From the NCBI GenBank assembly GCA_910587715.1, contig CAJUMV010000005.1, positions 1 to 64,000 of the forward strand: 64,000 bases of DNA, given 5' to 3'. The notes under the pieces were generated by a model, which saw only the letters and a list, made by a program, of their open reading frames with translations, was not told the origin of the DNA and ran no database searches. How positions within the stretch are numbered: the first letter of the stretch is position 1; every line of letters begins with the position of its first letter. A program made the position numbers and the translations under genes. Positions 9,350 through 18,217 of this stretch are shown one piece after another. The DNA comes from an uncultured Lachnospiraceae bacterium (lineage in GTDB: Bacteria > Bacillota > Clostridia > Lachnospirales > Lachnospiraceae).

Positions 9350-11731
9350 ATGGATAACTGGAATCAACTGGAGAGCGGTAAGGGAAACACGGACGCGATT
9401 TCCCTGCTGCGGGAGGATACCCTTCCCGCGGTGACGCTCAGGGGTCTTACGATTCTGCCGGGCATGGTGATACATTTTGACCTCAGCAGGGAAGCGTCCA
9501 TGGCTTCCGTGGAGCAGGCGATGCTGGGAGACCAGAGACTGCTCGTGGTCAGCCAGAAGGATTCTGGCAAGGAAAATCCCGGTTTGGAAGATGTTTATGA
9601 TGTGGGAACCGTTACATTAATCAGACAGGTCAGTAAACTTCCCGAACATATTCTGCGCGTGCTGGTGGAGGGTGTTTCCCGAGCGCGCATTCATGGGCTT
9701 TCTCAGACGGCAAACGGAATAGTGACGCAGGTGTCGTATGAGCGGGATGACAGAGCGGATATCGACGAAGTGTCGGCAGAAGCAATGACCAGAACAGTCA
9801 AAGAGGCGCTGGAGGCGTATTGCGCCTGCTTTCCCAAGGTGGGGAAGGCGGTGCAGGACCAGATCGAAGAAGGGATGGAGCTGGGAAAGCTCTTGGACAG
9901 CATTACCATCAATATGCCGCTTGCGGTGGCTGATAAGCAGAAGATTCTGAGCGCCATATCGGTGCGGGAGCGGTTTACGATTTTGACGGGGCTTCTCACC
10001 CGCGAGGTGGAGGTTATCCGCATTAAGAGCGATCTGGCAAAGAATATCAGACAGCGGATTGACAAGAACCAGCGGGACTATATTCTACGGGAACAGCTAC
10101 AATACATTAAGGAAGAGCTGGGGGAAAATAACGCCGACTCTGATGCAGCGCAGTTTCTGGCTGAGGTAGAAAAGCTGAAGGCGAAGCCGGAGGTTAAGGA
10201 GAAGATACGCAAGGAGATCAAGCGTTACCGAAACGTGGCGGGCAGCGGTTCGGAGAGCGCGGTGGAGCGCGCTTATATCGAGACGCTTCTGGAACTGCCG
10301 TGGGATAAGGCTTCCAAGGACAGCAGGGATTTGGAAGGGGCGGAACGGATTTTAAACGATCAGCATTACGGTCTGGAAAAGGTGAAGGAGCGGATGCTGG
10401 AGTTTCTTGCCGTGCGGATGTTGACGGGCAAGGCGGGAAGCCAGATTATCTGTCTGGTGGGACCGCCCGGTACGGGCAAGACTTCCGTGGCGAAGAGTGT
10501 GGCGGAAGCGCTGAAGAAAAAGTATGTGCGAATCTGCCTCGGCGGTGTGCGCGACGAAGCGGAGATCAGGGGACACCGCAAAACTTATGTGGGAGCCATG
10601 CCGGGGCGTGTTGTGGCGGCGATCAGGCAGGCGGGCGTTAAGAATCCGCTGATGCTTTTAGACGAGATAGACAAGCTGGGCAGCGACTATAAGGGAGACC
10701 CCGCCTCCGCGCTTCTGGAGGTGCTGGACGGAGAGCAGAACCATGCGTTCCGCGATCACTATGTGGAAATTCCCATTGATTTATCGGAGGTGCTCTTCAT
10801 CGCGACGGCAAACAGCCGCGACGGCATTCCGCGTCCGCTGCTTGACCGTATGGAAATCATAGAGGTGAACAGCTACACCGCCAATGAAAAGTTCCATATT
10901 GCCAGAGAGCATCTGGTGGCGAAGGCGTTTGGGAAGAACGGAATCAGAGAGGGAGAAATTGCTTTTTCTGACGAAGCGCTTCGTGATATTGTGCGGTTTT
11001 ATACGAGGGAAGCGGGTGTTAGAGGGCTGGAGCGTCAGATTGGTGCGGTCTGCCGGAAGGAAGCGAGGGCGATTTTCGAGCGCCGGAAACAGAAATTGAC
11101 CGAAGAGGTCACGATAACGCCGGAAAAGCTGGAACACTATCTGGGCAAGCCGAAGTACAGACAGGATAAAATCAATGAAAAGCCGGAGGTCGGCATTGTC
11201 AGAGGGCTTGCATGGACCAGCGTGGGCGGAGACACGCTTCAGATTGAAGTCAACGTCATGCCCGGGGAAGGAAAGATTGACTTGACTGGTCAGATGGGAG
11301 ACGTGATGAAGGAATCCGCACGGACAGCGTTAAGCTATGTGCGTTCCGTCAGCGGAACGTATAAGGTGGCGGAGAACTTCTATAAAAAGAAAGATTTTCA
11401 TATCCATATACCGGAGGGAGCAGTGCCGAAGGACGGTCCTTCCGCGGGCATTACCATGGCGACGGCGCTTTTGTCGGCGGTGACACATACGCCTGTGCGG
11501 GCGGATCTGGCAATGACCGGAGAAGTCACTCTGCGGGGCAGGGTGCTTCCCATCGGCGGATTGAAAGAAAAGATATTGGCGGCGAAGATGGCGGAAGTAA
11601 AAACCGTCCTTGTGCCGAAGGAGAACGAGAAAGATATCGAGGAAATTGCGGAAGAGATTAAGGAAGGATTGGAGATTGTTTTTGTAGAGACGATGGAAGA
11701 GGTGGCGGGGCGTGCGCTGCTAAAGGAGTAA
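9350..11731 (+). CDS. lon: ATP-dependent Lon protease
   Basis: This 793-residue LonA protease degrades misfolded and regulatory proteins. An N-terminal substrate-binding domain (about 1-220) and a coiled-coil linker precede the AAA+ module with GPPGTGKTS (near residue 370) and LMLLDEIDKLG. The C-terminal protease domain has the Ser-Lys dyad in KDGPSAG (near 697) and the downstream LKEKILAAK region. The length is normal and a GGGTGA site precedes the start. Confidence 0.97.
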   Translation: MDNWNQLESGKGNTDAISLLREDTLPAVTLRGLTILPGMVIHFDLSREASMASVEQAMLGDQRLLVVSQKDSGKENPGLEDVYDVGTVTLIRQVSKLPEHILRVLVEGVSRARIHGLSQTANGIVTQVSYERDDRADIDEVSAEAMTRTVKEALEAYCACFPKVGKAVQDQIEEGMELGKLLDSITINMPLAVADKQKILSAISVRERFTILTGLLTREVEVIRIKSDLAKNIRQRIDKNQRDYILREQLQYIKEELGENNADSDAAQFLAEVEKLKAKPEVKEKIRKEIKRYRNVAGSGSESAVERAYIETLLELPWDKASKDSRDLEGAERILNDQHYGLEKVKERMLEFLAVRMLTGKAGSQIICLVGPPGTGKTSVAKSVAEALKKKYVRICLGGVRDEAEIRGHRKTYVGAMPGRVVAAIRQAGVKNPLMLLDEIDKLGSDYKGDPASALLEVLDGEQNHAFRDHYVEIPIDLSEVLFIATANSRDGIPRPLLDRMEIIEVNSYTANEKFHIAREHLVAKAFGKNGIREGEIAFSDEALRDIVRFYTREAGVRGLERQIGAVCRKEARAIFERRKQKLTEEVTITPEKLEHYLGKPKYRQDKINEKPEVGIVRGLAWTSVGGDTLQIEVNVMPGEGKIDLTGQMGDVMKESARTALSYVRSVSGTYKVAENFYKKKDFHIHIPEGAVPKDGPSAGITMATALLSAVTHTPVRADLAMTGEVTLRGRVLPIGGLKEKILAAKMAEVKTVLVPKENEKDIEEIAEEIKEGLEIVFVETMEEVAGRALLKE

Positions 11732-11734
11732 AAT

Positions 11735-12331
11735 ATGGTTATAAAAAATGTAAATTTAGAGACAGTGTGCGGCGTTACGAGCAAACTTCCCGAGAATACC
11801 CTGCCGGAGTTTGCCTTTGCGGGAAAGAGCAATGTGGGAAAGTCTTCCCTGATTAACGGTCTGATGAACCGCAAGTCGCTGGCACGCACAAGCTCCTCGC
11901 CGGGCAAGACACAGACCATCAACTACTATAATATCAACAATGAGATGTATTTCGTGGATTTACCCGGTTACGGCTACGCTACCGCCAACGAAAAGGTGAA
12001 GGCGACTTGGGGAAAGATGATTGAGGACTATCTGCATCAGTCCAAACAGATTCGTGCCGTGTTTCTGCTGGTTGATATCAGACATGCGCCCTCGGAGAAT
12101 GACAGGATTATGTACGACTGGATTCTGGATCGGGGCTACCAGCCGATTATCATTGCCACGAAGTTAGATAAAATCAAGCGGAGCCAGGTGGCAAAGCAGC
12201 TAAAACTTATTTGTGACACGCTTGACGTAGTAGATGACACGATTGTCATTCCGTATTCCTCTCTGAATAAGCAGGGAAGGGAAGAGATTTATGAGCTGTT
12301 AGACGAGATGACAGGGAACGAGGAATCATAA
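11735..12331 (+). CDS. engB: Ribosome biogenesis GTPase YsxC/EngB
   Basis: This 198-residue GTPase takes part in 50S subunit assembly. It carries the G1 loop GKSNVGKSS, the switch I SSPGKTQT, G3 DLPGYGYA and G4 TKLDK. It starts 4 bases after the lon stop and shares its message. The lon-engB order is conserved in many Firmicutes. Confidence 0.96.
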   Translation: MVIKNVNLETVCGVTSKLPENTLPEFAFAGKSNVGKSSLINGLMNRKSLARTSSSPGKTQTINYYNINNEMYFVDLPGYGYATANEKVKATWGKMIEDYLHQSKQIRAVFLLVDIRHAPSENDRIMYDWILDRGYQPIIIATKLDKIKRSQVAKQLKLICDTLDVVDDTIVIPYSSLNKQGREEIYELLDEMTGNEES

Positions 12332-12370
12332 AGATGAGGATAGCCCAAATCATGATACGAAGGAGGGTCT

Positions 12371-13666
12371 ATGAGAAGAGCTTTAAAAATATATTTGAAA
12401 GTAACAATGAATCTGTTTACCGCGCTTGCGGTTGTACTTTTATGTATATTTCTTCTCCCCAGGTGTATCTGGTTTTTTATGCCGTTTATTCTTGGCTGGC
12501 TCATTTCGCTGATTGCTTCTCCCGTGGTGCGTTTTTTTGAAGAGAAGCTGAAAGTGAAGCGAAAAGCCATGACGGCGGTGGTGATTGTGGCTGTGCTGGC
12601 GGCGGTGGTGCTGTTAGTTTATATGCTGATTGCCAAGCTTGTCAGAGAGGGCGTTAGTTTTATCAATGAGATGCCAAATATCTGGAATGCCATTTTAGCG
12701 GAGCTTAACAAGGTGGGGGCAAACCTGCAGGGTATTTATGACAGGATGCCGGCGGATATGCAGGCTACCATAGATGATATAATTCTGGAAAGTGGGAATT
12801 ATATGAGTAGTATGCTTGGAAAAACCGAGCTGCCTTCCTTTGAAGCGGTGGGAAATGCGGCGAAACAGATACCCGATATTTTTCTCGGCGTGGTGATGTG
12901 CCTGCTCTCCGCGTACTTTTTCGTGGCGGATAAGGGATATATGGCGGCAGCGGCGGAGAAATTTGTACCGACGTCGGTGCGGTATCATTTTGACTTGATA
13001 CGCAGAAGTTTCCGTAACGCGGTCGGCGGGTATTTCCGGGCACAGTTTAAAATTGAGTGCTGGATTTATATTCTGCTCGTAATCGGGTTGATGATTCTCG
13101 GCGTAGATTATGCCTTTTTAGTTGCGTTCGGTATCGCTGTGCTGGATTTCCTGCCGGTGTTCGGTACGGGTACGGTGATGGTGCCGTGGGCGGTCATAGA
13201 GCTTTTGTCGGAAAATTATAGGATGATGTTCGGTCTGATAGCCATCTGGCTGATAGGGCAGCTTGTGCGGCAGGTCATTCAGCCGAAGATCGTGGGGGAC
13301 TCCATCGGAATGGATGCTATACCGACATTGTTTTTACTCTACATCGGTTATCGCGTGGCGGGTGTGCTGGGCATGATTTTGGCGGTGCCTATCGGCATTA
13401 TTCTTGTGAATCTTTACGAAGAAGGCGTTTTTGACACGACCAGACAGAGCCTGCGTATTCTGGTGGCGGGCTTTAACCATTTCCGAAAAATACGACCGGA
13501 TGATATGGCTGTCGTGGAGGAATACGAGCGGGAGACAAAGGATATTTACAGACAGGAGACAGCGCAGGAGAAAGCGGCGAGGGAGCAGTTTCATGAAGCG
13601 TCCCAGATTAAGCTGGAGGAGCCGCTGATCATCAAAAAGTTTAAGGATAAGAAAAAGTCAAAATAA
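12371..13666 (+). CDS. AI-2E/YtvI family membrane protein
   Basis: This 431-residue protein has about eight membrane helices in the AI-2E (PerM) arrangement. Two N-terminal helices are followed by a large polar segment (about 100-165) and then a C-terminal bundle containing GVDYAFLVAFGIAVLDFLPVFGTG. Spore formers carry a related sporulation protein, YtvI. The substrate is unknown. The tail is highly charged (residues 385-431). An AAGGAGGG site sets the start. Confidence 0.85.
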   Translation: MRRALKIYLKVTMNLFTALAVVLLCIFLLPRCIWFFMPFILGWLISLIASPVVRFFEEKLKVKRKAMTAVVIVAVLAAVVLLVYMLIAKLVREGVSFINEMPNIWNAILAELNKVGANLQGIYDRMPADMQATIDDIILESGNYMSSMLGKTELPSFEAVGNAAKQIPDIFLGVVMCLLSAYFFVADKGYMAAAAEKFVPTSVRYHFDLIRRSFRNAVGGYFRAQFKIECWIYILLVIGLMILGVDYAFLVAFGIAVLDFLPVFGTGTVMVPWAVIELLSENYRMMFGLIAIWLIGQLVRQVIQPKIVGDSIGMDAIPTLFLLYIGYRVAGVLGMILAVPIGIILVNLYEEGVFDTTRQSLRILVAGFNHFRKIRPDDMAVVEEYERETKDIYRQETAQEKAAREQFHEASQIKLEEPLIIKKFKDKKKSK

Positions 13667-13692
13667 GTAAGCGGGCAGTCAGGAGAACGCGC

Positions 13693-14166
13693 GTGCAGAA
13701 AAGCAATCGGTGGAAGCTCCTTTTTGCTATCTACATTTTAGTTGTCATAAAGGTTATCATCTTTAAGTATCCCTATGCGGAGCTTGTGAAAATCGCGGCT
13801 TTGTGGCGCAGGGACGTCATATTTGAGGGATTGGGCACGGCAAACTTTATGCCTTTTAAAACAATCAAAATGTATATAGATTATGCATATAAACTAAATA
13901 GTGTAGAGAATCTGGCGGGCAATGTGCTGGTGTTTGTGCCCTTCGGATTCCTTTTTCCTTTTGTTTCGAGGGACGGGGAGTACTTTTTTGTAATGCTCTT
14001 AAACGCCTTCGTGTTTGTGCTGGGAATCGAAATGTTTCAGCTTTTCAGCGCTTTTGGTGCGTTTGATGTGGATGATATTTTATTGAATTGCCTTGGGGCG
14101 TCTCTCGGCTTTGGCGTGTATCGTCTGGTGCGGTTTTGGCGTAAGAAGAGAAAGGGGTATTTATGA
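13693..14166 (+). CDS. VanZ family membrane protein
   Basis: This 157-residue protein has about four membrane helices and the VanZ-like pattern NxMPFKTI, then NLAGNVLVFVPFGFLFP, then DVDDILLNCLGASLGF. VanZ proteins give low-level teicoplanin resistance in enterococci, but most homologues have no assigned function. The GTG start at 13693 has AGGAG upstream. It overlaps the next gene by four bases, so the two are translationally coupled. Confidence 0.85.
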   Translation: MQKSNRWKLLFAIYILVVIKVIIFKYPYAELVKIAALWRRDVIFEGLGTANFMPFKTIKMYIDYAYKLNSVENLAGNVLVFVPFGFLFPFVSRDGEYFFVMLLNAFVFVLGIEMFQLFSAFGAFDVDDILLNCLGASLGFGVYRLVRFWRKKRKGYL

Positions 14167-14759
14167 TGGAAGGTTTACTGAAAAAGTTTAAGACGAATGT
14201 GGTCGTTTCCTCTGTTCTGTGTGTGATTCTCGGGCTGGTACTTGTGCTTCGTCCGGGGCTGTCCATGCGGATTGTCTGCACGGCGGTGGGCGTGGTGCTG
14301 ATTGTGTCCGGCGTCATGCGGATGATTGCCTATTTTACCACAAGGGACGGTAGCCTCTACTCGCAGGCAAATCTCATTTTCGGGATTGTGCTTACGGTAG
14401 TGGGCATCTGGATTGTGATGAAGCCGGATAAGGTAATGGCGATCATTCCGATCATTGTCGGGATTGTCATTGCGATACATGGTCTACATAACTTACAGCA
14501 GGCGCTGGAGTTATGGCGGGATAAGTATGACAGGTGGTGGGTGGCGCTTATTCTGGGTGTGCTCACGGTGGGCTTCGGCGTGCTTCTGGTATGCAGACCC
14601 TTTGCCGCTATAGACACGGTTGTCATGCTGATCGGCTTTTTCCTGATCTATGACGGGCTCTCCAATGTCTGGATTGTTTCGCGGATCTCTAAAAACGCCA
14701 AAATGATGAAGCAGGAGATGGAAGCGGTGGATATAGAAATTGTGGAGCGCGGCAGGTGA
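14163..14759 (+). CDS. DUF308/HdeD-like membrane protein
   Basis: This 198-residue protein has about six helices arranged as repeated DUF308 units (ILGLVLVLRPG, VVGIWIVMKPD, GFGVLLVCRP). HdeD of E. coli is linked to acid resistance, but the Firmicutes homologues are uncharacterised. It is coupled to the VanZ gene by an ATGA overlap. The ATG at 14166 is an alternative start. Confidence 0.85.
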   Translation: MMEGLLKKFKTNVVVSSVLCVILGLVLVLRPGLSMRIVCTAVGVVLIVSGVMRMIAYFTTRDGSLYSQANLIFGIVLTVVGIWIVMKPDKVMAIIPIIVGIVIAIHGLHNLQQALELWRDKYDRWWVALILGVLTVGFGVLLVCRPFAAIDTVVMLIGFFLIYDGLSNVWIVSRISKNAKMMKQEMEAVDIEIVERGR

Positions 14760-14884
14760 CGCACAATCTTGAAAATTTGGTCTTGTATATTTGTGCGGGA
14801 AGTTTTATGATAAAGAAAGAAGCAGAAATCAATTCCTATTTGAAACAGGGAAGAAGCGTATTTTGTAAAAAGAGGGAATAAAGT

Positions 14885-15364
14885 ATGACCATCGGAGCAA
14901 TCAGTTTTCAACCTTATGTATATAATGTAAATGCAATCAGCCCGGCAAGTATGAATAAGCTGTCCCGGATTTCGGACAATGTGCTGGATAAGAAGACGGA
15001 TTTCAGCGGGCTTGTAGAAAATGAGAATCCGCTGAAAAAAGGACAGACCCTGAATTTTCAGGATATGCTGGAAATGCAGATGCAGCGCGGCAGGAGCAAT
15101 GCGGCGAGAGTGATGAAACCGGCGCAGGATGCACAGGAGAAAGCCGGTGCAGGGACGGCGCAGGAGACAGGACAGATGCAGGACGCGGCGGTAAAATTCG
15201 GAAGACAGAATGCGGCGGATGTCGTACAGCCGGATAAAGAGAATGAGGACAATGCGCAGAACGTACAGACGGCGGCATTTGATGGAAGCGGCATGGAAAA
15301 CGGCATCAGCAATTTCCGTATGCAGCAGGCAATCAGCGCATACGCGATGTTTATGACGGCGTAG
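14885..15364 (+). CDS. Hypothetical Gln/Ala-rich soluble protein
   Basis: I do not recognise this 159-residue protein. It lacks a signal peptide or membrane helix. An N-terminal segment rich in aromatic and Asn residues (FQPYVYNVNAISPASMNKL) precedes a predicted helix (about 55-75, NFQDMLEMQMQRGRSNAARV). Then come a low-complexity Gln/Ala/Asp linker (about 80-140) and a short C-terminal helix. A strong terminator follows. The ends look conserved-protein-like and the middle looks disordered, so it may be a small scaffold or adaptor, but no function is claimed. Confidence 0.7.
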   Translation: MTIGAISFQPYVYNVNAISPASMNKLSRISDNVLDKKTDFSGLVENENPLKKGQTLNFQDMLEMQMQRGRSNAARVMKPAQDAQEKAGAGTAQETGQMQDAAVKFGRQNAADVVQPDKENEDNAQNVQTAAFDGSGMENGISNFRMQQAISAYAMFMTA

Positions 15365-15401
15365 AATGTTTTCCTGTGTGGACAGAACATATGGAAATGT
15401 T

Positions 15402-15438
15402 TACCCCCACTTGTCAGACAGGTGGGGGGGTTCTTTTT
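15402..15438 (+). terminator. Rho-independent terminator
   Basis: An 11-bp stem with five G-C pairs at its base (15404-15414 with 15418-15428) is followed by a T-run. It ends the plus-strand gene just before the 3' end of the convergent thiT gene. Confidence 0.88.
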
Positions 15439-15499
15439 TAGTGCACACGGGCGTCCAAATGAAATATGTCAGCAAGCTGACGGACGCCCGGCGCGGCGA

Positions 15500-16192
15500 T
15501 CACGACAGCGCCATTTTTTTGACGGCGGCGAGACCGCTGCTCACGGCGGGCACAAGAATCACCGCGCAGGTGATCGCGCCTTCCGCAAAGATGTAAATGC
15601 CGTTATAGACGAGGGAATAGGGCAGCGGATGCCAGCCCTCCCACGCGTACTCGGCGAAGAAAATCCAGCCGGAGAGTACCGTAAAGATCCAGCGGCCCAG
15701 AATGCCGACAAGATACCCCTTGAGCAGTCCTTTCTTGGCACCGGCGAACAGACCCGAAAGCCCCAGCGCGCCGAAGGCGAGAACATAGTCCAGCATCAGC
15801 TGCATGGGGAAGAGTACATAAGGGTTGATTAAAAGCTGCAGTATGCCGTAGGCAATGCTGGTCATCAACCCCGCGCCCAGCCCGAAGAGATAGCCCGGCA
15901 GACAGATAACGAGCATGGACAGCAGTGTTGCCGAGCCGCCCCAAGGGAAGTCGATGATTTTGATTTCCGAAAGTATGGTGCCGAGCGCAATCGACATGGC
16001 GCAGAAGACGAGCTGTTTGGCTGTCAGTTTGCCGCCCTTCTTGGCGGTTTCTCCGGTTTCCTGACTCTGCGCAGCTGCATACCGCCTTGCGAAAATGACG
16101 GCGCAGACAAGCAGAACTGCCAGAAGTAAGATTAACAGCGCATTGCCCAGTGTGGTGGGAACATAAGTTCCGTCAACAACAGTGTAAAACAT
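15500..16192 (-). CDS. thiT: Energy-coupled thiamine transporter ThiT (ECF S component)
   Basis: This 230-residue membrane protein fits the YuaJ/ThiT family, the thiamine-binding S component of an ECF importer. The core has about six helices (LTAKQLVFCAMSIALGTILS to the C-terminus), with the aromatic-rich segment SGWIFFAEYAWEGWHPLPYS that in this family contributes to thiamine binding. An extra N-terminal helix (about residues 14-36) is present. The ATG at 16192 has AAGGAGGA upstream. A TPP riboswitch precedes it, which strongly supports thiamine transport. Confidence 0.93.
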   Translation of the reverse strand: MFYTVVDGTYVPTTLGNALLILLLAVLLVCAVIFARRYAAAQSQETGETAKKGGKLTAKQLVFCAMSIALGTILSEIKIIDFPWGGSATLLSMLVICLPGYLFGLGAGLMTSIAYGILQLLINPYVLFPMQLMLDYVLAFGALGLSGLFAGAKKGLLKGYLVGILGRWIFTVLSGWIFFAEYAWEGWHPLPYSLVYNGIYIFAEGAITCAVILVPAVSSGLAAVKKMALS

Positions 16193-16231
16193 AAAAAATC
16201 CTCCTTTGTCTTTCGAATAAACAAGGAGGGG
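16193..16231 (-). promoter_or_regulatory. Riboswitch expression platform that occludes the thiT ribosome binding site
   Basis: On the minus strand an 8-9 bp stem pairs CCTCCTT with AAGGAGG, which is the thiT ribosome binding site itself. The stem is followed by six T before the start codon. The structure could therefore act as both a terminator-like hairpin and a Shine-Dalgarno sequester. Confidence 0.7.
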
Positions 16232-16279
16232 AACGGTAAGTACGACATGGCACAAAGATTTCGTGACAGGCAGTAGTTA

Positions 16280-16378
16280 CGTGTGCTTCCCTACGGCGGT
16301 GCTAACCGCATCAGGTGATGAGGGTTAGAGTCCTGTGTATATGTACGCGGACTCAATCTCAGCAAAAGCTCCCCTAGC
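16280..16378 (-). ncRNA. TPP riboswitch (THI element)
   Basis: Read on the minus strand this has all the conserved THI blocks in order: GGGGAGC, GCTGAGA, ACCTGATG, then CGTAGGGAAGC. These form the pyrimidine- and pyrophosphate-binding arms of the thiamine pyrophosphate aptamer. It lies in the leader of thiT, where TPP binding should turn expression off. Confidence 0.95.
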
Positions 16379-16430
16379 AAGTTATTCAGTTATGCGGCGT
16401 GTGCCGCGGCGGGATATATCCGCTTTCTTA

Positions 16431-16459
16431 ACTATAGGGTTTGGCGGAGGAAATGTCAA
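16431..16459 (-). promoter_or_regulatory. Sigma-A promoter of the thiT riboswitch transcript
   Basis: On the minus strand TTGACA (16454-16459) and TATAGT (16431-16436) are separated by exactly 17 bases. They lie about 50 bases upstream of the TPP aptamer. Confidence 0.85.
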
Positions 16460-16522
16460 GGGGATTTTGTGGGGCAGGGAGCGCGGATACGCTAAGATGA
16501 TGGATATTGACGGGGATGGAAC

Positions 16523-17425
16523 ATGATGGTAGAAAAAGGGAAAACATGCGGAACTGACGGGCAGTCATCCTTTCGCAAGGCGTGGGAAGTGCTGTTTCCG
16601 TATCTGTTATATTATTTAACTTACAATGCGGCATATCTGATTCTGGCATTTGCGTATCAGGCGACTGTGGAGCGTTTCGGCGAGGGGTACGGGCAGTTTA
16701 TGACGGCACATGCCGCTACAGTCACGGGCGTGATGGGAGGACTGTGTACGCTGGTGGGTATTCTGCCCATTTTGCCGATGTTGAAGGAGGAACTGCGGGA
16801 GCGCGGGGAAACGCTGCATTTCGCGCCGTTGAAAGCAGTCGGGGCAGCAGGGAGAACAGATCAAGAGGAGAAATTGACTAAATTGGTCGGTGGGAATGCG
16901 CGAAAGATGGCTGTGCTCACCGTGATTCTCGCATGCAGCGTCTCTCTGGGATTCAACGCGCTTCTGACACTGACCGGGTTTGCGGACAGCTCCCAGACCT
17001 ACCAGAAAGTGGCGGACAGGCAGTACGGCGTGGCTTTTGCGGTGGGTCTGGTTCTTTATGGTTTGATATCCCCGCTGGCGGAGGAAGTGGTTTTCCGCGG
17101 TGTCATCTACAACCGGCTGCGTCGTTTATATCATCCGGTGATGGGGATTGCCGTTTCCGGACTTCTTTTCGGTGCTTTTCACGGCAATCTGGTGCAGGGT
17201 GTGTATGGTGCGTGTCTGGGTATGCTGATGGCGTACCTGTATGAGAAAAGCGGGAAATTTGGGATGTCTTTCTTGTTTCATGCCGTGGCAAATCTGGCTG
17301 TCTATACGACGGCGCGGCTGGAAGGCGTGCAGGGAATTTTGTTTACGCCGGTGGGCTGCGCGGTTTTATTGGCGGTTGCGGCGGGGGGTGTGTTGATGGT
17401 GAAGCGGTTAGGAAAAGAGGGGTGA
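16523..17425 (+). CDS. CPBP family intramembrane glutamic endopeptidase
   Basis: This 300-residue membrane protein is a CPBP (Abi/CAAX-like) intramembrane protease. Motif 1 is EEVVFRGVIYNRL with the paired Glu residues. Motif 2 is FGAFHGNLVQG with the catalytic His. About seven to eight helices are visible. Such proteins often process or protect against peptides, but the substrate here is unknown. It is followed after 3 bases by a methyltransferase gene. Confidence 0.9.
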   Translation: MMVEKGKTCGTDGQSSFRKAWEVLFPYLLYYLTYNAAYLILAFAYQATVERFGEGYGQFMTAHAATVTGVMGGLCTLVGILPILPMLKEELRERGETLHFAPLKAVGAAGRTDQEEKLTKLVGGNARKMAVLTVILACSVSLGFNALLTLTGFADSSQTYQKVADRQYGVAFAVGLVLYGLISPLAEEVVFRGVIYNRLRRLYHPVMGIAVSGLLFGAFHGNLVQGVYGACLGMLMAYLYEKSGKFGMSFLFHAVANLAVYTTARLEGVQGILFTPVGCAVLLAVAAGGVLMVKRLGKEG

Positions 17426-17428
17426 GCG

Positions 17429-18217
17429 ATGAACATCACAGACAAAAACATAGACAGCGGCAAAGCCTTTGACTGGGGGAAAACTTCGGCGGACTATGCC
17501 AGATTCCGGGATATCTATCCGCAGGAATTTTATGACAGGATTGTCGGACGGAGCCTGTGTGTGGAAGGACAGAGCGTTCTTGACTTAGGAACGGGGACGG
17601 GCGTGCTCCCCAGAAATATGTATCAGTATGGAGCAAAGTGGACGGGCACGGACATTTCCGAAGAGCAGATTGCACAGGCGCGGATTCTGTCGGCGGGCAT
17701 GAATATCCAATACCATGTGGTGTCTGCGGAAGAGACGGCTTTTCCCGACGATTCCTTTGATGTTGTCACGGCTTGTCAGTGTTTCTGGTATTTTGACCAC
17801 AATAAATTGGAGCCGGAGCTTGTGCGGATGTTAAAGCCGGGCGGGTATATCCTGCTCCTGTATATGGCGTGGCTGCCTTATGAAGACAAGATTGCGGGAG
17901 CCAGTGAAGAGCTTGCTTTGCAGTATAATCCCGTATGGAGCGGCGCGGGGGAGAAGGTGCACCCAATCTTTGTCCCGGAGATTTATATGAAAAATTTTGA
18001 ACTGACTTTCCATGAGGAGTATCTTTTGGACGTGCCCTTTACCCGGGAAAGCTGGCACGGCAGAATGAAAACATGCCGGGGAATCGGCGCGTCGCTCACG
18101 GAGACGGAAATTTCCTCGTGGGAGCGGGAGCATATCAAACTGCTTAAAGAAATCGCCCCGGTGTCGTTCACGGTGCGGCACTACGGGGCGATGGCGGAGC
18201 TGAAAATGGTCAAGTAG
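17429..18217 (+). CDS. Class I SAM-dependent methyltransferase
   Basis: This 262-residue protein has the Rossmann methyltransferase motifs: LDLGTGTGVLPR (motif I), GTDISEEQIAQAR (post I), VVTACQCFWYFD and LKPGGYILLLY. It is similar to UbiE/Methyltransf_11 type enzymes acting on small molecules. The substrate is unknown. Its 3' end overlaps the convergent MFS gene by 8 bases. Confidence 0.9.
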   Translation: MNITDKNIDSGKAFDWGKTSADYARFRDIYPQEFYDRIVGRSLCVEGQSVLDLGTGTGVLPRNMYQYGAKWTGTDISEEQIAQARILSAGMNIQYHVVSAEETAFPDDSFDVVTACQCFWYFDHNKLEPELVRMLKPGGYILLLYMAWLPYEDKIAGASEELALQYNPVWSGAGEKVHPIFVPEIYMKNFELTFHEEYLLDVPFTRESWHGRMKTCRGIGASLTETEISSWEREHIKLLKEIAPVSFTVRHYGAMAELKMVK

